A stretch of 64,000 nt of DNA from Paroedura picta. Lineage: Eukaryota; Chordata; Lepidosauria; Squamata; Gekkonidae. The DNA lies in NCBI RefSeq assembly GCF_049243985.1, contig NC_135381.1, positions 21,996,345 to 22,060,344 of the forward strand, given 5' to 3'. The notes beneath the pieces were generated by a model. The model was given only the letters and a program-made list of their open reading frames with translations, searched no databases and had not been told where the DNA came from. Made by a program: the position numbers and the translations under genes. Below are positions 1-17,600 of this stretch, in pieces; position 1 is the first letter of the stretch, and every line of letters begins with the position of its first letter.

Positions 1-640
1 CTGTGTGAAAAGTCAGATGATGGGGACATTTCAGGGCAACGGATCAGACCCAGGGTTTTTACGGTCATCAGTATCTCTAAATGGTGACCCATTCCCATTA
101 TTAAAGCAATCAAGCCACACCATGCACTGACAAGGATTTCTACATACTAAAGAATTTTAGGAGGTATGCAGAAAAATACAACTTTGTAAATTAGTCACTA
201 CAAAAAGAACTTCAATCAATAAAATGCACAGGCTGTTGGGAGCAGTTCGTCATCAATGATACCAGAAGTTGTCTTGCTTAAGCCTAGGAAAGTTTACAGA
301 ATCTTGGAAGGGGGAGAACTGGTCAGTGAATTTAATTTTTAAAAAATAAATACATACACATACAGGCAGCAAAACTAGGTGTTCTCAGTGGGTTGGTGTA
401 CATGAATACTAGGTAACATTCAGTTTGGTGGCTCATACATGCAACCTTTTATCTGGTGGTTTTTGCTAACAGAAAACCGAGAAACATTATAAATGAATTT
501 GGACATACCTGGTGGACCAGGTTCTTATCCACCAACAGCATGGAGCTTTCAATCAATGCTGCAGGGCACTTCCACCATGCCTGTCCCTGACAAACACCAG
601 TCACCTTTGGTGGTTGTTTTTGGAGGCAGGTTAAGAGTGA
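1..640. other. Intergenic, no gene seen
   Basis: I see no exon, RNA gene or recognisable repeat here. The stretch is AT-rich and upstream of the gag-like fossil. The open frame at 449-700 (-) has no recognisable domain and no splice context. Confidence 0.5.
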
Positions 641-1420
641 GCTGACTGCTGAGTAGTTATGGAGTGCACTGACAAGATTTGGATCAAGAACTTGATACAC
701 AGGTGCATAGTCAGGGTAACTGACCTAGTGGCTATCCTGATGGAGGAAGATGACGAAGCTCAGAAAATTGGCTGCAAATTCCTTGCTGAGTCAGGGAAGC
801 CAAACCCGGAAAATTGGGATCTGGATCTGAAGCTGAGGAGCTGGGTGAAGAACTAGTGGACCGGGACCAGAGGCTGGGAGGCCAGGCGACTGCAACCCAT
901 ACTATTTCGGTTGTGGCAGGAGGGGAAATCCCACACCAGATGCAGCAAGAAGGGGCTGTGCGCCCCTTGCACCGGTCCAGCCCCAGAAACACGGAGGAAA
1001 ATGTACAAATTGCAAGTGAAGTTCGATGGCTCTCCAGGCAAGTTGGCGCATTTTTGCTACAACTGCATGGATTTATGGTTGACTACTGTCAACACTTCAG
1101 AGATGGGGCCGAACAGGTCCCTTTTGTCACGGATTTTCTCAAAGGTTTAGCAGCATAATGGTATATAGGCTTGTTCGACTTTGAAGCTTCCGAGCTGCTG
1201 ACTATGAATTGCTTATGCAAGCATTTAGCAACCATTTTGAAGACCTGTTGGCAGGAGACATGGCCAGAGAAAATGCAACAGTTTGTGCCAGGGCAACAAG
1301 ACAGTCTCCCAATACGTGGAAGAATTCTGGTGCCTTGTAGTAGAGGAAGCGGCGGCAGCTCACTAAAGCTCCTCCGTTTTAATTCTCCATTTTTATCTGA
1401 TGTTTTTGGTGTTTAAGTGA
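640..1420 (+). mobile_element. Ty3/gypsy-like gag fossil
   Basis: This is a broken, gag-like stretch. Short translated segments resemble the capsid region of Ty3/gypsy (sushi-like) gag, for example FVTDFLKGLAA near 1120-1158 followed by a leucine-rich, acidic stretch. No LTRs, protease or polymerase were recognised nearby, so this is a fragment with several breaks. The family assignment rests on pattern memory and could be wrong. Confidence 0.4.
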
Positions 1421-1699
1421 AGACAACCTGGCTTTGAAGACCGTTGCTACTCACTTCACTTACTTGACTTCTGCTTTTCATTGTCTTTTATTATCACTTT
1501 ATTTTGTTACTGATAAGACGACATTGCTTCTGGAAGTGTTACCCTCCCTAATTTCTACTCCTGTTGAAACAGACTGCAATACATCATTTAACAAGCAGGC
1601 TGAAGTGCACTTGGAATGCTACAGGTTGGTAATTTATTACAACTAAGCTCATTATACCAGCTAGGTTAATTCTGATCTGCTGGGAGGCGTGACTTTATT

Positions 1700-3620
1700 C
1701 AATCTCTATGGGGCCTCTTAAGTGTGGAAGAGATCCAGAAAATTCTCCCCCACCAGCTCCAAAACAATCAAGGATTAAGGACTATTTTTCCTCCCAATTT
1801 TTTACAGGCAACCGATGTGCAATCCTGGCCGACCAGTCTGATATTACATCTACTGATGATGTAACAGGAAATCTCAGAAAGGCAGTAATTATGGAAAATG
1901 CCAAGGCTACAGCTGATAGCCTGGAAACCTGTGGAGATGAAGCAGAGACTAAGATAACTGACAATATATCATTGGGCTTATTCTCCTTAACAGCAAAAAT
2001 GGTGGAGCTAATCTATACTGAATTAGGAATTTTACATCTTAAACTGGATTCTTTATTCAAACTGAGGTCCAAAAAAGGTGCGGAGGACTCCAACCTAATT
2101 AAAGCCAAGGAGCTCCCTAAAGACAACTCAGTCATCATATCAGGAGAGTCTCCAACCCCAATAACAAAGACGAGGCTGGCATAACATTATCAACTAATTT
2201 TACAAGCACACAAAGCTTGTTTAACTATATGCAGTCTCAATGGCAAAACTCATCTTGGCCTCTCAAAAGTCTTGCAAAACAGCATTTAAGGACTCTCTTG
2301 AGAACAGAAAATATAGACCTAATATCTGTTGAATTACTAAGCAATTCTAACCAAGCCCAAAAAGTTTCATTATCTTTTAGTAGCCCTAAGATTCCGGGGC
2401 TGTTATTTCGTTGGAGGTCCTTCCTGAAAGCAAAAGGAATCTTTCCAGACCGAGTTTTCACCACTCTATCTGCACTAATACCTAATTTTAACAAATGCAA
2501 ACTCAACTCTTTTACATCTGTAGATAATACCAACTCTTGTGAGAAAAATTTAGAGATAAATCAGATGGATCTGATCGACTTGACTGAAGCTTCTGAACCT
2601 TCACTTTCACGTTGGAAACCCTCCTCTGGTCATTTAGAACTGGAAGAGAATTTATTGGATTCTTTTAAGGAACTCCCCGCCATTGAACAACAACAGATAA
2701 CTGGCAGACTTGAGAAGCTTAGATCAACACTCCTCAAAGCATGAATGACACTCCAGCTTTGCCTTAACTTCCTGTATATCCTACATCTCATGTGATGACT
2801 GATTCTAATGTGACCTCAAACGTCTTACAGGGAACAGAATGCCCAACAAGTTTGACACCTGAGATGGAAGAGCACTTGATTCTAATTCTGGAATCTGACC
2901 CAAAGAAGAGCTGCTGCTGCTGAAGTCCAACCTCTGGTAACTTTGAGAAGTAAAAACCATGATCAAGTGAATTGCAGTGTTTTCCTTGATGCAAATAATG
3001 AACTGGAACAGATAATTGAGATCGATTGACTGCCGAAGGATGTCCCGTGCCCATTTATTAAGATCTTATCATGTAATATTGCTGGTTGGAAGAACAAGAT
3101 GAATGACCATGAATTTTTACACCCTATTGGAGATTTTGAAATTATCTTTTTCCAGGAAACATGGTCCAGTTCCAAAATATGCCTCCAGGGATACGAGTCC
3201 TGTTCGGTACCTGCTCATAGAACCAACACATGTGGATGACACCAAGCAGGCCTAACCCTTCTTTTCTCACAACAACTTGATTGTAAACTGACTGTTTTAT
3301 CTGACTGTATCCCTATAGCTCAGGCATTTTTAATTAACCTAAGTAACAGAGCCCTTATCTTAATCAATGTTTATATTCCTCCTTATTCAGATAAAGCCTT
3401 TCTGCATTCCCACTGGGACCGTTTAAGCACCTTTACAATGGACCTTGAGCTGTGCTACTCCTCCACTGAAATGATTATTGTGGTGATTTTAATGCTAGGA
3501 TAGGCAAAGATGACTTTGCACTGACAACAGCACTTAATTTGGATTCTGATGAATCTTTACCAAATCTCTTCTCATTTGAGAGGCATTTGAAAGACCTAAA
3601 TATAAATTATGCAGGTATTT
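1700..3620 (+). mobile_element. LINE with ORF1 and APE-type endonuclease
   Basis: A non-LTR retrotransposon copy. Frames at 1708-2184 and 2217-2744 read as one ORF1-like protein (lysine- and serine-rich, with a leucine-rich stretch around 1980-2070) interrupted by a frame change. From about 3050 the reading shows an endonuclease N-terminus (LSCNIAGWKNKMNDHEF, then FFQETWSS) and INVYIPPYSD near 3365; a GDFNAR-like motif appears near 3483 after a frame change. Stops interrupt the endonuclease. No reverse transcriptase follows, so the copy is truncated after the endonuclease. The clade is unresolved: CR1/L2, Vingi and Rex-type are all possible; it does not look like L1. Confidence 0.75.
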
Positions 3621-3850
3621 TATTTAACAGGATTTAACAGGATAACAACTGCTGTCAACATTTTGTGCTTCTGGAAGGTAATCAGCCCTCATCAAATTGT
3701 ATTTGTGTTTGTGTGTATTTTCCAATCTGCCATCATGTTGTCCTGCACTTTTGGAGTATAACTGAGATCTAGAATTTTTTTTGTGTAAGTGGCTTGATTT
3801 GTTGCTTCTGCCAGATTCACAGGGCCAGATGTTTATCAAATAAAGGAGTG
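3621..3850. other. Spacer between two LINE copies
   Basis: AT-rich, with TTTAACAGGAT repeated at 3625-3650. No gene is seen. Confidence 0.4.
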
Positions 3851-5270
3851 CCTCTGTATTAATACCTTTTTTGTGGTTTTAGTTCTTGAGCATTAAATAT
3901 TGCTCCTTCTATTTGATTAACATCTGGCCCTCTTACTCTCTTGGAGCTCCTGAGAATACCAAGGAGCCCGTTTGAGGCAAGGATGGAGAGGGCACTGAGA
4001 AGCAAGCTTGTCAACAGCACAAGACAGGCAGGACTCCCAATCATCCACCATATCTGCCAACGAGACGCCAGAGGGCATTGGATCCCAAAGAGCATTCAGG
4101 AATCTCTCAGATTACCTAAATCTCTGCAGGGAGACTAAAATACATCTGTCACCTAAACAAGGAAGTGGTGGTGTCCTTAGTTGAGTCTCCAGGGCGTGGT
4201 GGTCTGACCATGGGATGCTGTTATTAGCCACCAGATCCACCTCAACACCTGCACCAAGGATTAGGTCAAGGGTATGGCCAGCCTGATGAGTGGGTCCAAC
4301 AACAGTGAGAACTCTAGTATCTCCATGGCAGACACTAGATCCAGCCCAGAATCCAGAGATGGCATGTCCGCATGGACATTGAAGTCCCCCAAAACCAAAA
4401 GCTTGGGGTATTACAATGCCCAGGGAGCTGCCACCTCCAGGAGGGCTGGCAGGGAATCCGAGGGTACAGTGGATGAATGGTGCACCACCCAGATAGCCAC
4501 ATTCTCAACTAATTCCCACCCTAAGCCAACACATTCCACCCCCAGAATCAATAGTGCAGGGAGTGCTCTAAAGGAAAAGGTCTCCCAGACCAGGATTGCC
4601 AGGCCTCCCTCTCTACCATGGAGCCAGTGCTGGTGCAGGACTGAGAACCCACGTGGGGCTAGATCTTTCAAGGCAACAGTCTCACCTTCCCTCGCCCAAG
4701 TCTCGGTCATGCAAGCCAGGTTGACCTCATGCCTTGCAAAATTGTCTTGCAAGGTTGAGGATGTTGTTAAACGACCTGGCATTGCAAAGGATCAGCACCA
4801 GGGCAATCCTAACCCTCACTCCCCCAGACCTGGGGATGGGCAGAGGTTTACAGGGCAGTGCATGTATTGACCAGACCAGCATTCATGGGAAACCCATGGG
4901 CATGGCCCTCTTGGACCTGCATACTTTGCCACCCCCCCCTGATATTGAACCTCCTCCCACTGCTATATCTGCCTTGGCCCAGAATTACTGGAATATGCGC
5001 CCTGGGCAGAGTCCTGTCCCATCTGCCTTCCTCTCCATGCATCTGTAGATTGTCAAATCCACCCCCTTAAGGATGGCAACAGATGATAGCACGTGGCGTG
5101 CAGCCAATTGCATTAGGCCCTAACTATCTAACTATGGGTCTAGCTAACAAAACTAACCCGCCTCCCAAAAAATCCCACCCAACCCCAACCCCTCCCTCAA
5201 TCTTCCTAATCCAACTAATAGCTTAACTCCAGCTACACTATAACCTACTGGCCAGGGCCAGGATATTGCC
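3850..5270 (-). mobile_element. CR1/L2-group LINE, 5' part, reverse
   Basis: Read on the minus strand, this shows a CR1/L2-type endonuclease region. The 4411-4782 frame includes VNLACMTETWAREGETVAL, then a GGLAILVWETFSF block. After it, toward lower coordinates, come DHHAL and LWDPMPSGVSLADMVDDW, the linker typical of squamate L2-like elements. The reverse transcriptase is absent, so the copy is truncated. It lies just upstream of the first coding exon of VGLL1. Confidence 0.8.
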
Positions 5271-5526
5271 AATTTGACAATTGTTTTTGATTGTTTTTAA
5301 ACTTCTTTTGTTTTTATTTAACTAAATTTTCTCCTATTCATATCTAGAATAGGAGTCACTAGAACGGTAAGGTAAGGTGTAAAAATCTTGGGGAAAATAC
5401 ATTTTAGACTTGCAGTAATATACTCAGTGTATCATATAAAGTAAGGTAAAGATAATATTCAGTCCCCCCATTTTAAACTGAAACCCCAATCTGCTTTGTT
5501 ACACTGATTTTATATTTGTTTTTTAG
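5271..5526 (+). other. VGLL1 upstream intron and acceptor
   Basis: AT-rich non-coding sequence ending in a T-rich tract and TTTTTTAG just before 5527, a good splice acceptor. A non-coding first exon and promoter must lie further upstream; neither was identified. Confidence 0.6.
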
Positions 5527-12011
<6,485 letters not shown>

Positions 12012-12434
12012 AAAATGGACATGTTTGCCTGTTAATTCTTTCATCTGGATGTTAAAAACAAATCTGTGACTAAGAGAAACTGAAGAACATCTGTGAGTTT
12101 TCATCCCCTTCAGTCACCCACTAATTACACACATTAATGTATGTTTGAAGTCTATACACAGACCATGACATTCTCACATAGCACACTCTTCATTGTCTTC
12201 CTTGTGGTCGCTTTCTTGTGCACTGCCTTATGCTTGGAAAAACTCTCCATCTGGAAGTAGCACATTTTCTGATGTGTATCTGAGGGGACAATGGCCTGCC
12301 TCCTGTTCCAATGCCGTGGTGGTGATGATGACTGTAGCCGGGGATGGAGGAGGTGGAACTTGAATCCAAGGATCCCTGATGGGTGGGGATGACAAATCTA
12401 CACCTTAGGGCTGGTTCAGCCATTGCTTGTAGAT

Positions 12435-12641
12435 TAAGGTGACCAGATTGTCCCACTTTTGGAGGGAAATATGGGGGCACCTGGCAAATTGTACTTATGT
12501 TGAAATTAAAAATATATATATTACAATCCTATTTTTGCATTCTATGAAACTTTTTGTTGTTCCATATAGACCAAATTGTTAATCAAGAACCCCCTGGTCA
12601 ATGGTGTCCCGCTTTATCAATGTTAAAATCTGGTCAGCTTA
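12435..12641. mobile_element. hAT-type MITE, TAAGGTGACC family
   Basis: Begins TAAGGTGACCAGATTGTCCC and ends AATCTGGTCAGCTTA, giving inverted ends of about 14 bp. A perfect 8-bp duplication TTGTAGAT flanks it. Further copies lie at 21484-21778 and 35147-35369. Confidence 0.9.
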
Positions 12642-13010
12642 TTGTAGATCCACTGTAAAAAAAATGTTATATTGAATATGCTACTGTAGGACTGAATGTC
12701 TAATCTCCTTAAGAATATTCTGGTCACCTGGTTTTGAAATCCCACCCCCTCAGTGTAGTGCAAACAGTGTATAAAAGAATAGACAAACATTGTCAAGGTA
12801 TCTGCAAGATTTTCTCTGGAGGCAAGCAGGGTAACTGGAATGAATCGGAAAACAGGTGCATGTCAGTAACGCCAACTAATTTGCATAAGAATTTGGATTT
12901 TCTGGTTTCAGAAACTGGAGCTGGTTTTGTTGTTCTGGTTTTGTTTTTTGAATTTTTTTTTTTAGTACCACCATCAAGACCACACATTTCTGCTTTGCTA
13001 GGAGCTAGAA

Positions 13011-13146
13011 CAGGGGTAGTCAAACTGCGGCCCTCCAGATGTCCATGGACTACAATTCCCATGAGCCCCTGCCAGCATTCGCTGGCAGGGGCTCATGGGA
13101 ATTGTAGTCCATGGACATCTGGAGGGCCGCAGTTTGACTACCCCTG
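13011..13146. mobile_element. Palindromic hAT MITE, 136 bp
   Basis: Both arms are intact and nearly identical in reverse complement. The perfect 8-bp duplication is AGCTAGAA. It inserted at the 5' edge of a truncated SINE fragment (about 13150-13223). Confidence 0.96.
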
Positions 13147-13149
13147 AGC

Positions 13150-13223
13150 TAGAAAATGCTGGAGGGCGTCACCCCAAGGGTCAGTCATGACTCGGTGCTT
13201 GCACAGGGGATACCTTTACCTTT
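13150..13223 (+). mobile_element. tRNA-derived SINE, 3' fragment
   Basis: Only the last 75 bases of the SINE-A family (GAGGGCGTCACCCCAAGGGT to TACCTTTACC) are present. The copy is 5'-truncated. Confidence 0.85.
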
Positions 13224-13813
13224 AGAAGGAAATTATTCCTTGGGTTCCACATCAATAGCCAGAATGAGCAGAAAATAAAACTTCTTAGAAGTCTCCCTCG
13301 AGGGAAAAACAACGCCCCTTTTGGGACATTGAAGTGATGTTGCTCTCGCTGGCAGTGATTCACTTCTCCTGAGGGCCATGTGCCTTCCTTTCATGAGTAA
13401 AGACTTGAAAAATATTGCATTCGATTGAGCTGCTACCGTCTGGTACTGCAGTTATTTTCCTGTCGCTTCAATTGCTTTTGAAAATGGCTGTCTGATTGAG
13501 CTGTACAGTCCGCTCTTTTCTGATCATGCTAGAGTTGTCTGGATCCTGAATGTACTCCAGTTGGAAGAGGATTTCAGAGTTACATCTGCATTCTTCTTTC
13601 TGAGGTAGCCTATTGCTTTGGCAGGTATGCCAAATAGTCGAGCCCCTCAGGGGCTCACGGCATTAATACAATATGGGCAACCCAGGCCTTGGCGTAACAT
13701 TGCATCTAGTCAGTTCCAGTTGCAGCAGGAGACGGGTGAAGCTTGCAGGCCCGACAGGTCTTGCAGGTTTCAAGTTTGTGACAAGTATATATGAGGGACC
13801 CAGTTGAGGTTGG
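13224..13813. other. Intergenic, nothing recognised
   Basis: No gene, splice-bounded exon or identifiable repeat. Confidence 0.5.
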
Positions 13814-14297
13814 TGTCATGAACCCATCCCTGACCTACAGTTTTCTTCCCTTTTAGTGCTTGACTTTTTTCTTTGTGCTCCCGGATCTCCCGTAAAGCTG
13901 TGGCACCTTCCTGAGCCTGCTTGAAAGTGTCCCTCCCATCCCGCTCACGCATTTCAAAGCATCCTCTCACGTTCCCTCCCTTATCGCTTCTCGCAAGGAT
14001 GGCCTGTTTTTGGTACCTTATAGATCAGAAGAAACTGTATTGCCCTTTCTGTGTGAATCAGTGTTCCTGCCAAAAGCAGCCCCTGCGCCCCACTTTCCCC
14101 CTCCAAGGTATATAAAAGCTATGTAGCCCCCCTTCCCTAACGTCTCTGTCAAGAATCCTGTCTGTGAGCTGTTTGCAAAGTATTGATCTATGTCCTGATT
14201 CCCCAAATAAAGACTTCTAATTAAAACTTCAGCCTGAAGCCTGAGAGTGATGTCTGTTGCGTGAATCTGCTGGGTCTCAACCGCTTGGTTCCTGACA
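13814..14297 (+). mobile_element. Solo LTR, class I (gammaretrovirus-like) ERV
   Basis: 484 bp with matching inverted ends, TGTCATGAACC at the start and GGTTCCTGACA at the end. A TATAAAAG box lies near 14110 and an AATAAA signal near 14206, in the order expected for U3-R-U5. No internal retroviral sequence flanks it, so it is a solo LTR left by recombination. A clear short target duplication could not be confirmed. It has diverged and is probably old. Confidence 0.75.
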
Positions 14298-14500
14298 GTG
14301 GGAGTGTGGACAAGTGGGTACCGCACAGTTCACTCCATTATAAAGTCATGCATTCTTGAACAGCCAGGTCTGAGCCTTACTGATATCCTTGACATCAAAA
14401 CTGGAAGCTTAACATCCAACTCTTGGAACTGGTGACTGGAGGGAAAGACAGGCTATGGTTCTAGTGAGCCCTGAAATCCTAACTAGCTTCACTGTGACTT
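14298..14500. other. Intergenic spacer
   Basis: Unremarkable sequence between the solo LTR and an L1 insertion; it includes one copy of the L1 target site CTTCACTGTGACTT near 14490. Confidence 0.5.
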
Positions 14501-14503
14501 TTT

Positions 14504-15112
14504 TTTTAGGACATTAAAAAAAGATAATTTAAAGTTTATTTAATAAATAACAATCAACAGAAACGTCCCACCAAAAACAAAATTCACCCCAACACAACTC
14601 TGTAGCTTCATGAAAATTTTGAGTCCAGTAAACAGTGTCCATTTCATCTATTACATTTCAACTGTTCATCATAATTCCAAGACTCATATTACAACACTAG
14701 TTCACATACCTTACAGTCTGAAATTTTTCTTAAGTAATTTGCATTGCAAATCAAGCCAAATTGCATTGAAATCTTGAATCATTTTCTCCCCTTGAATTAC
14801 TTTAATGTTATTTGTTAACTTTTCCAACATCATGAACTGCCTAATTTTCTTTCGCCAATTATCTAATGAGATATTATCTGCGTTTTTCCAGTTAGTAGCA
14901 ATTTAACATCCTGGCAGCTACAATCATAAAGTTCACCAATATTTTCTGCTTACATTGAGCATTTTCATTGAGAAATAAATTGAGGAGAACCAACTGGACT
15001 GAAGATTCCAACTTCACTTTTATACTTTTACTAATTTCCAAAACAAAATTTCTCCCAGAATTTCATTATTGCTGGACATTCCCACCACATATGAATAAAA
15101 GTTCTCTCCTTC
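14504..15112 (-). mobile_element. L1 LINE, 3' end, reverse
   Basis: On the minus strand the high-coordinate end reads HMWWECPAIMKFWEKF, the conserved C-terminal motif of L1 ORF2, followed by an AT-rich tail that ends in poly(T) on the plus strand at 14502-14509. A 14-bp direct repeat CTTCACTGTGACTT lies on both sides. The copy is 5'-truncated with several stops. Confidence 0.85.
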
Positions 15113-15301
15113 ACTGTGACTTCTGAGACAATCTACAGTTACTATTGTGTGAGTTGCTCATCCAAATCAATTAATAGAACTATCAGTTCATTTCCAGACA
15201 CCTCATGCAGAAAGACTCCCAAGAAGAAATTTGACCAGTTTAAGGAAATTTGCTTAACTTATCTTTTGCTCCAAGATAGTTCTGGAATAACTACAATTGA
15301 A

Positions 15302-15582
15302 AGAGCCTCTTGTGGCGCAGAGTGGTAAGGCAGCCGTCTGAAAGCTTTGCCCATGAGGCTGGGAGTTCGATCCCAGCAGCCGGTTCAAGGTTGACTCAGC
15401 CTTCCATCCTTCCGAGGTCGGTAAAATGAGTACCCAGCTTGCTGGGGGGTAAACGGTATTGACTGGGGAAGGCACTGGCAAACCACCCCGTATTGAGTCT
15501 GCCATGAAAACGCTAGAGGGCGTCACCCCAAGGGTCAGACATGACTCGGTGCTTGCACAGGGGAAACCTTTACCTTTACCTT
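15302..15582 (+). mobile_element. SINE-A (tRNA-derived), full length
   Basis: tRNA-like head AGAGCCTCTTGTGGCGCAGA with A box and B box (GAGTTCGATCCCA), a central region, and a LINE-like 3' part ending (TACCTTT)n. Target duplication TAACTACAATTGAA on both sides. The 3' half resembles Sauria SINE. Confidence 0.96.
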
Positions 15583-15804
15583 TAACTACAATTGAACAAA
15601 TCTTTACAGAACAGAAGAATTAATTCTCAAAGAGGAGACTAGGGGATTAGTTTCCAATCTAAACCATAAACTGCAAGCCAGTATTTGCTAGTTAAAGTAA
15701 CATGACCCTACTGACATTCTGTAAAACAATAATCTACAATAATATCCAAGCAATATGACCATTCTTTATTAAACCTTTGGGTTGTGTTAGAGCTTTTTTT
15801 TCAG

Positions 15805-15992
15805 ATTCTAGTCAGTGCCCACCAGAAGACACTCAAAAAAAGAAAAAGAAAAGAAAACATGAGAGGCAACTGGATGAACACAGGGGGGTGGGTGCAAAAG
15901 AACTGCACAATGACTTATCTGTTCAGAAAATTTGTGTGAGAATTACTCCGTTGAGGATGTTACAGGCATATAAAAATGAGCTCCTATTTTGA
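15805..15992 (+). other. Unassigned exon-like open frame
   Basis: A T-rich tract ending TTTTTTTTCAG leads into an open frame that reads SDSSQCPPEDTQKKKKKRKH, then ERQLDEHRGVGAKEL and ICVRITPLRMLQAYKNELLF, and stops. The lysine-rich then amphipathic pattern looks protein-like, and there is a plausible acceptor. I do not recognise the protein. No partner exon was found, so it may be a last exon of an unidentified gene, a retrocopy fragment, or chance. Confidence 0.3.
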
Positions 15993-16090
15993 TTTATGAT
16001 CTTTCCAAAAAGACGAATATGTTTCCCTTTGGATCTCCAAATGCAAATGCTGAGGGCACAATATAACTTAAGCTATGCCTTTTAGAATAT

Positions 16091-16373
16091 AGAGCCTCTT
16101 GTGGCGCAGAGTGGTAAGGCAGCGATATGCTGTCTGAAGCTTTCTGCCCATAAGGTTGGGAGTTCAATCCCAGCAGCCGGCTCAAGGTTGACTCAGCCTT
16201 CCATCCTTCCGAGGTCGGTAAAATGAGTACCCAGCTTGCTGGGGGGTAAACGGTAATGACTGGGGAAGGCACTGGCAAACCACCCCGTATTGAGTCTGCC
16301 ATGAAAACGCTAGAGGGCGTCACCCCAAGGGTCAGACATGACTCGGTGCTTGCACAGGGGATACCTTTACCTT
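16091..16373 (+). mobile_element. SINE-A (tRNA-derived), full length
   Basis: Same family as 15302-15582, with A and B boxes. Flanked by the perfect 14-bp duplication TATGCCTTTTAGAA. Confidence 0.96.
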
Positions 16374-16509
16374 TATGCCTTTTAGAACATCACTGGTTTC
16401 AATGGGAGAGTTCAGCACATGCTTAAACATGCCTGTTGCACGAAATGTTCCTCAAAAGGACTTAGCATCTTCTGGAGCATATCTTTCTCATTTTTCAGCC
16501 AATAGATCC

Positions 16510-17600
16510 TTAAGGTTAAGATCAAGATGGCGGCGAGGAGGAGGTCGGACGCCGGAGCTTAGAACTCTGCCCGACCTCTGTGTTTTTTTTTGTTTGTTTT
16601 TTGTTTAGGGTTGCTGGGATTTCTGACTTCCCTGACCTCATTGTGTGAAGGGGTTAGGACTGAGGTACATTTCCCCCCTTCTTCAGAACTAAGATGGGCT
16701 CTGAATGGGCAGAATGTGAGTTCAGAAGGTGAGGTGGAGTGGGGAAGCGAGCCAGTGGCCTACGGTGCAGGACATCCTCGGGCTCACATCACAAGGCCCC
16801 CTGGGAGGTAACATCGTGGCTGGGGTTGGGTACCAACGCAGGCCACAACCTGCGAAGGACGCCATTTTGGAAGCCACGGCAAGGACACCTGGCTGCAAAG
16901 ACCTGGCAGACCCTGCTTCTCTCCCTTCTGTTTCCCCCCTTTGTTTACCTGGATCCCCCCCCCCCGAGGTGCCCCCACCAAATGTAGTCTTATTGGGGTG
17001 GGCGTGAAGATCATTCACTTGCCAACCTTGAAGCCGCGGCTGGCTCTGTGGAATAGGGTCATATCTGCAGTTGCTGGCGAGCTGGACTGGTGGAGTTCAG
17101 TTTCCCACGTTGTTTTTCCCACTGCCCGGCAGTGCAGTGGCAGAGCTTGGCGTGGGAGCAGCGGATTTGGCTTGGCAGTTTGAATCTCCAGTCAGAGCGT
17201 GACCCAGCACTGCAAGTCTGTTGGCCCTTTGTGGACACACGAGATTGTCGGGTTGGTAGTTGGGAGCTGCTAGGAGTCCCTTCTACCTGGCCCGAAGTCT
17301 GGCGAGGCTCTGCATGGAACTATCCAGTTGAGTGGCAGTCTGGGGAGAGGATGTGGGACTTCCCTTTTAAGACCTGGAGAGAAGACACCCTGTCCCCCAG
17401 TGCAACCTGTTGGTGATTTGAAGATCGTGCTTTAGTTCCAGGACTTGGAGATGTTTCTCCAGCGCCATCTAGTGGTGGCAAAGGAGAGTTTGGATTGGTT
17501 GGTTCCATCTGCTCAACAGACTTTGGCTTGGAACTGAGGGGGGGGGTGCTGTGGGGAGTGTTTGTAAGACCTGCAGAGGGAAGGAAAAACTAGTTAGTTT
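16510..17600 (+). mobile_element. GC-rich block, possible L1 5' UTR
   Basis: Begins near AAGATGGCGGCGAGGAGGAGG. AAGATGGCGGC is an exact YY1 site, as at the start of mammalian L1 5' UTRs. The next kilobase is GC-rich with no convincing frame. From about 17580 it passes into CR1/L2-like sequence. Calling it an L1 5' UTR is inference from the YY1 site and base composition. Confidence 0.4.

Noticed and set aside
4274-4870. 198-codon plus-strand frame
   Set aside because: Antisense shadow of the reverse CR1/L2-group LINE.
15302-15582. tRNA gene suspected from A and B boxes
   Set aside because: Part of a dispersed SINE with target duplications; no complete cloverleaf.
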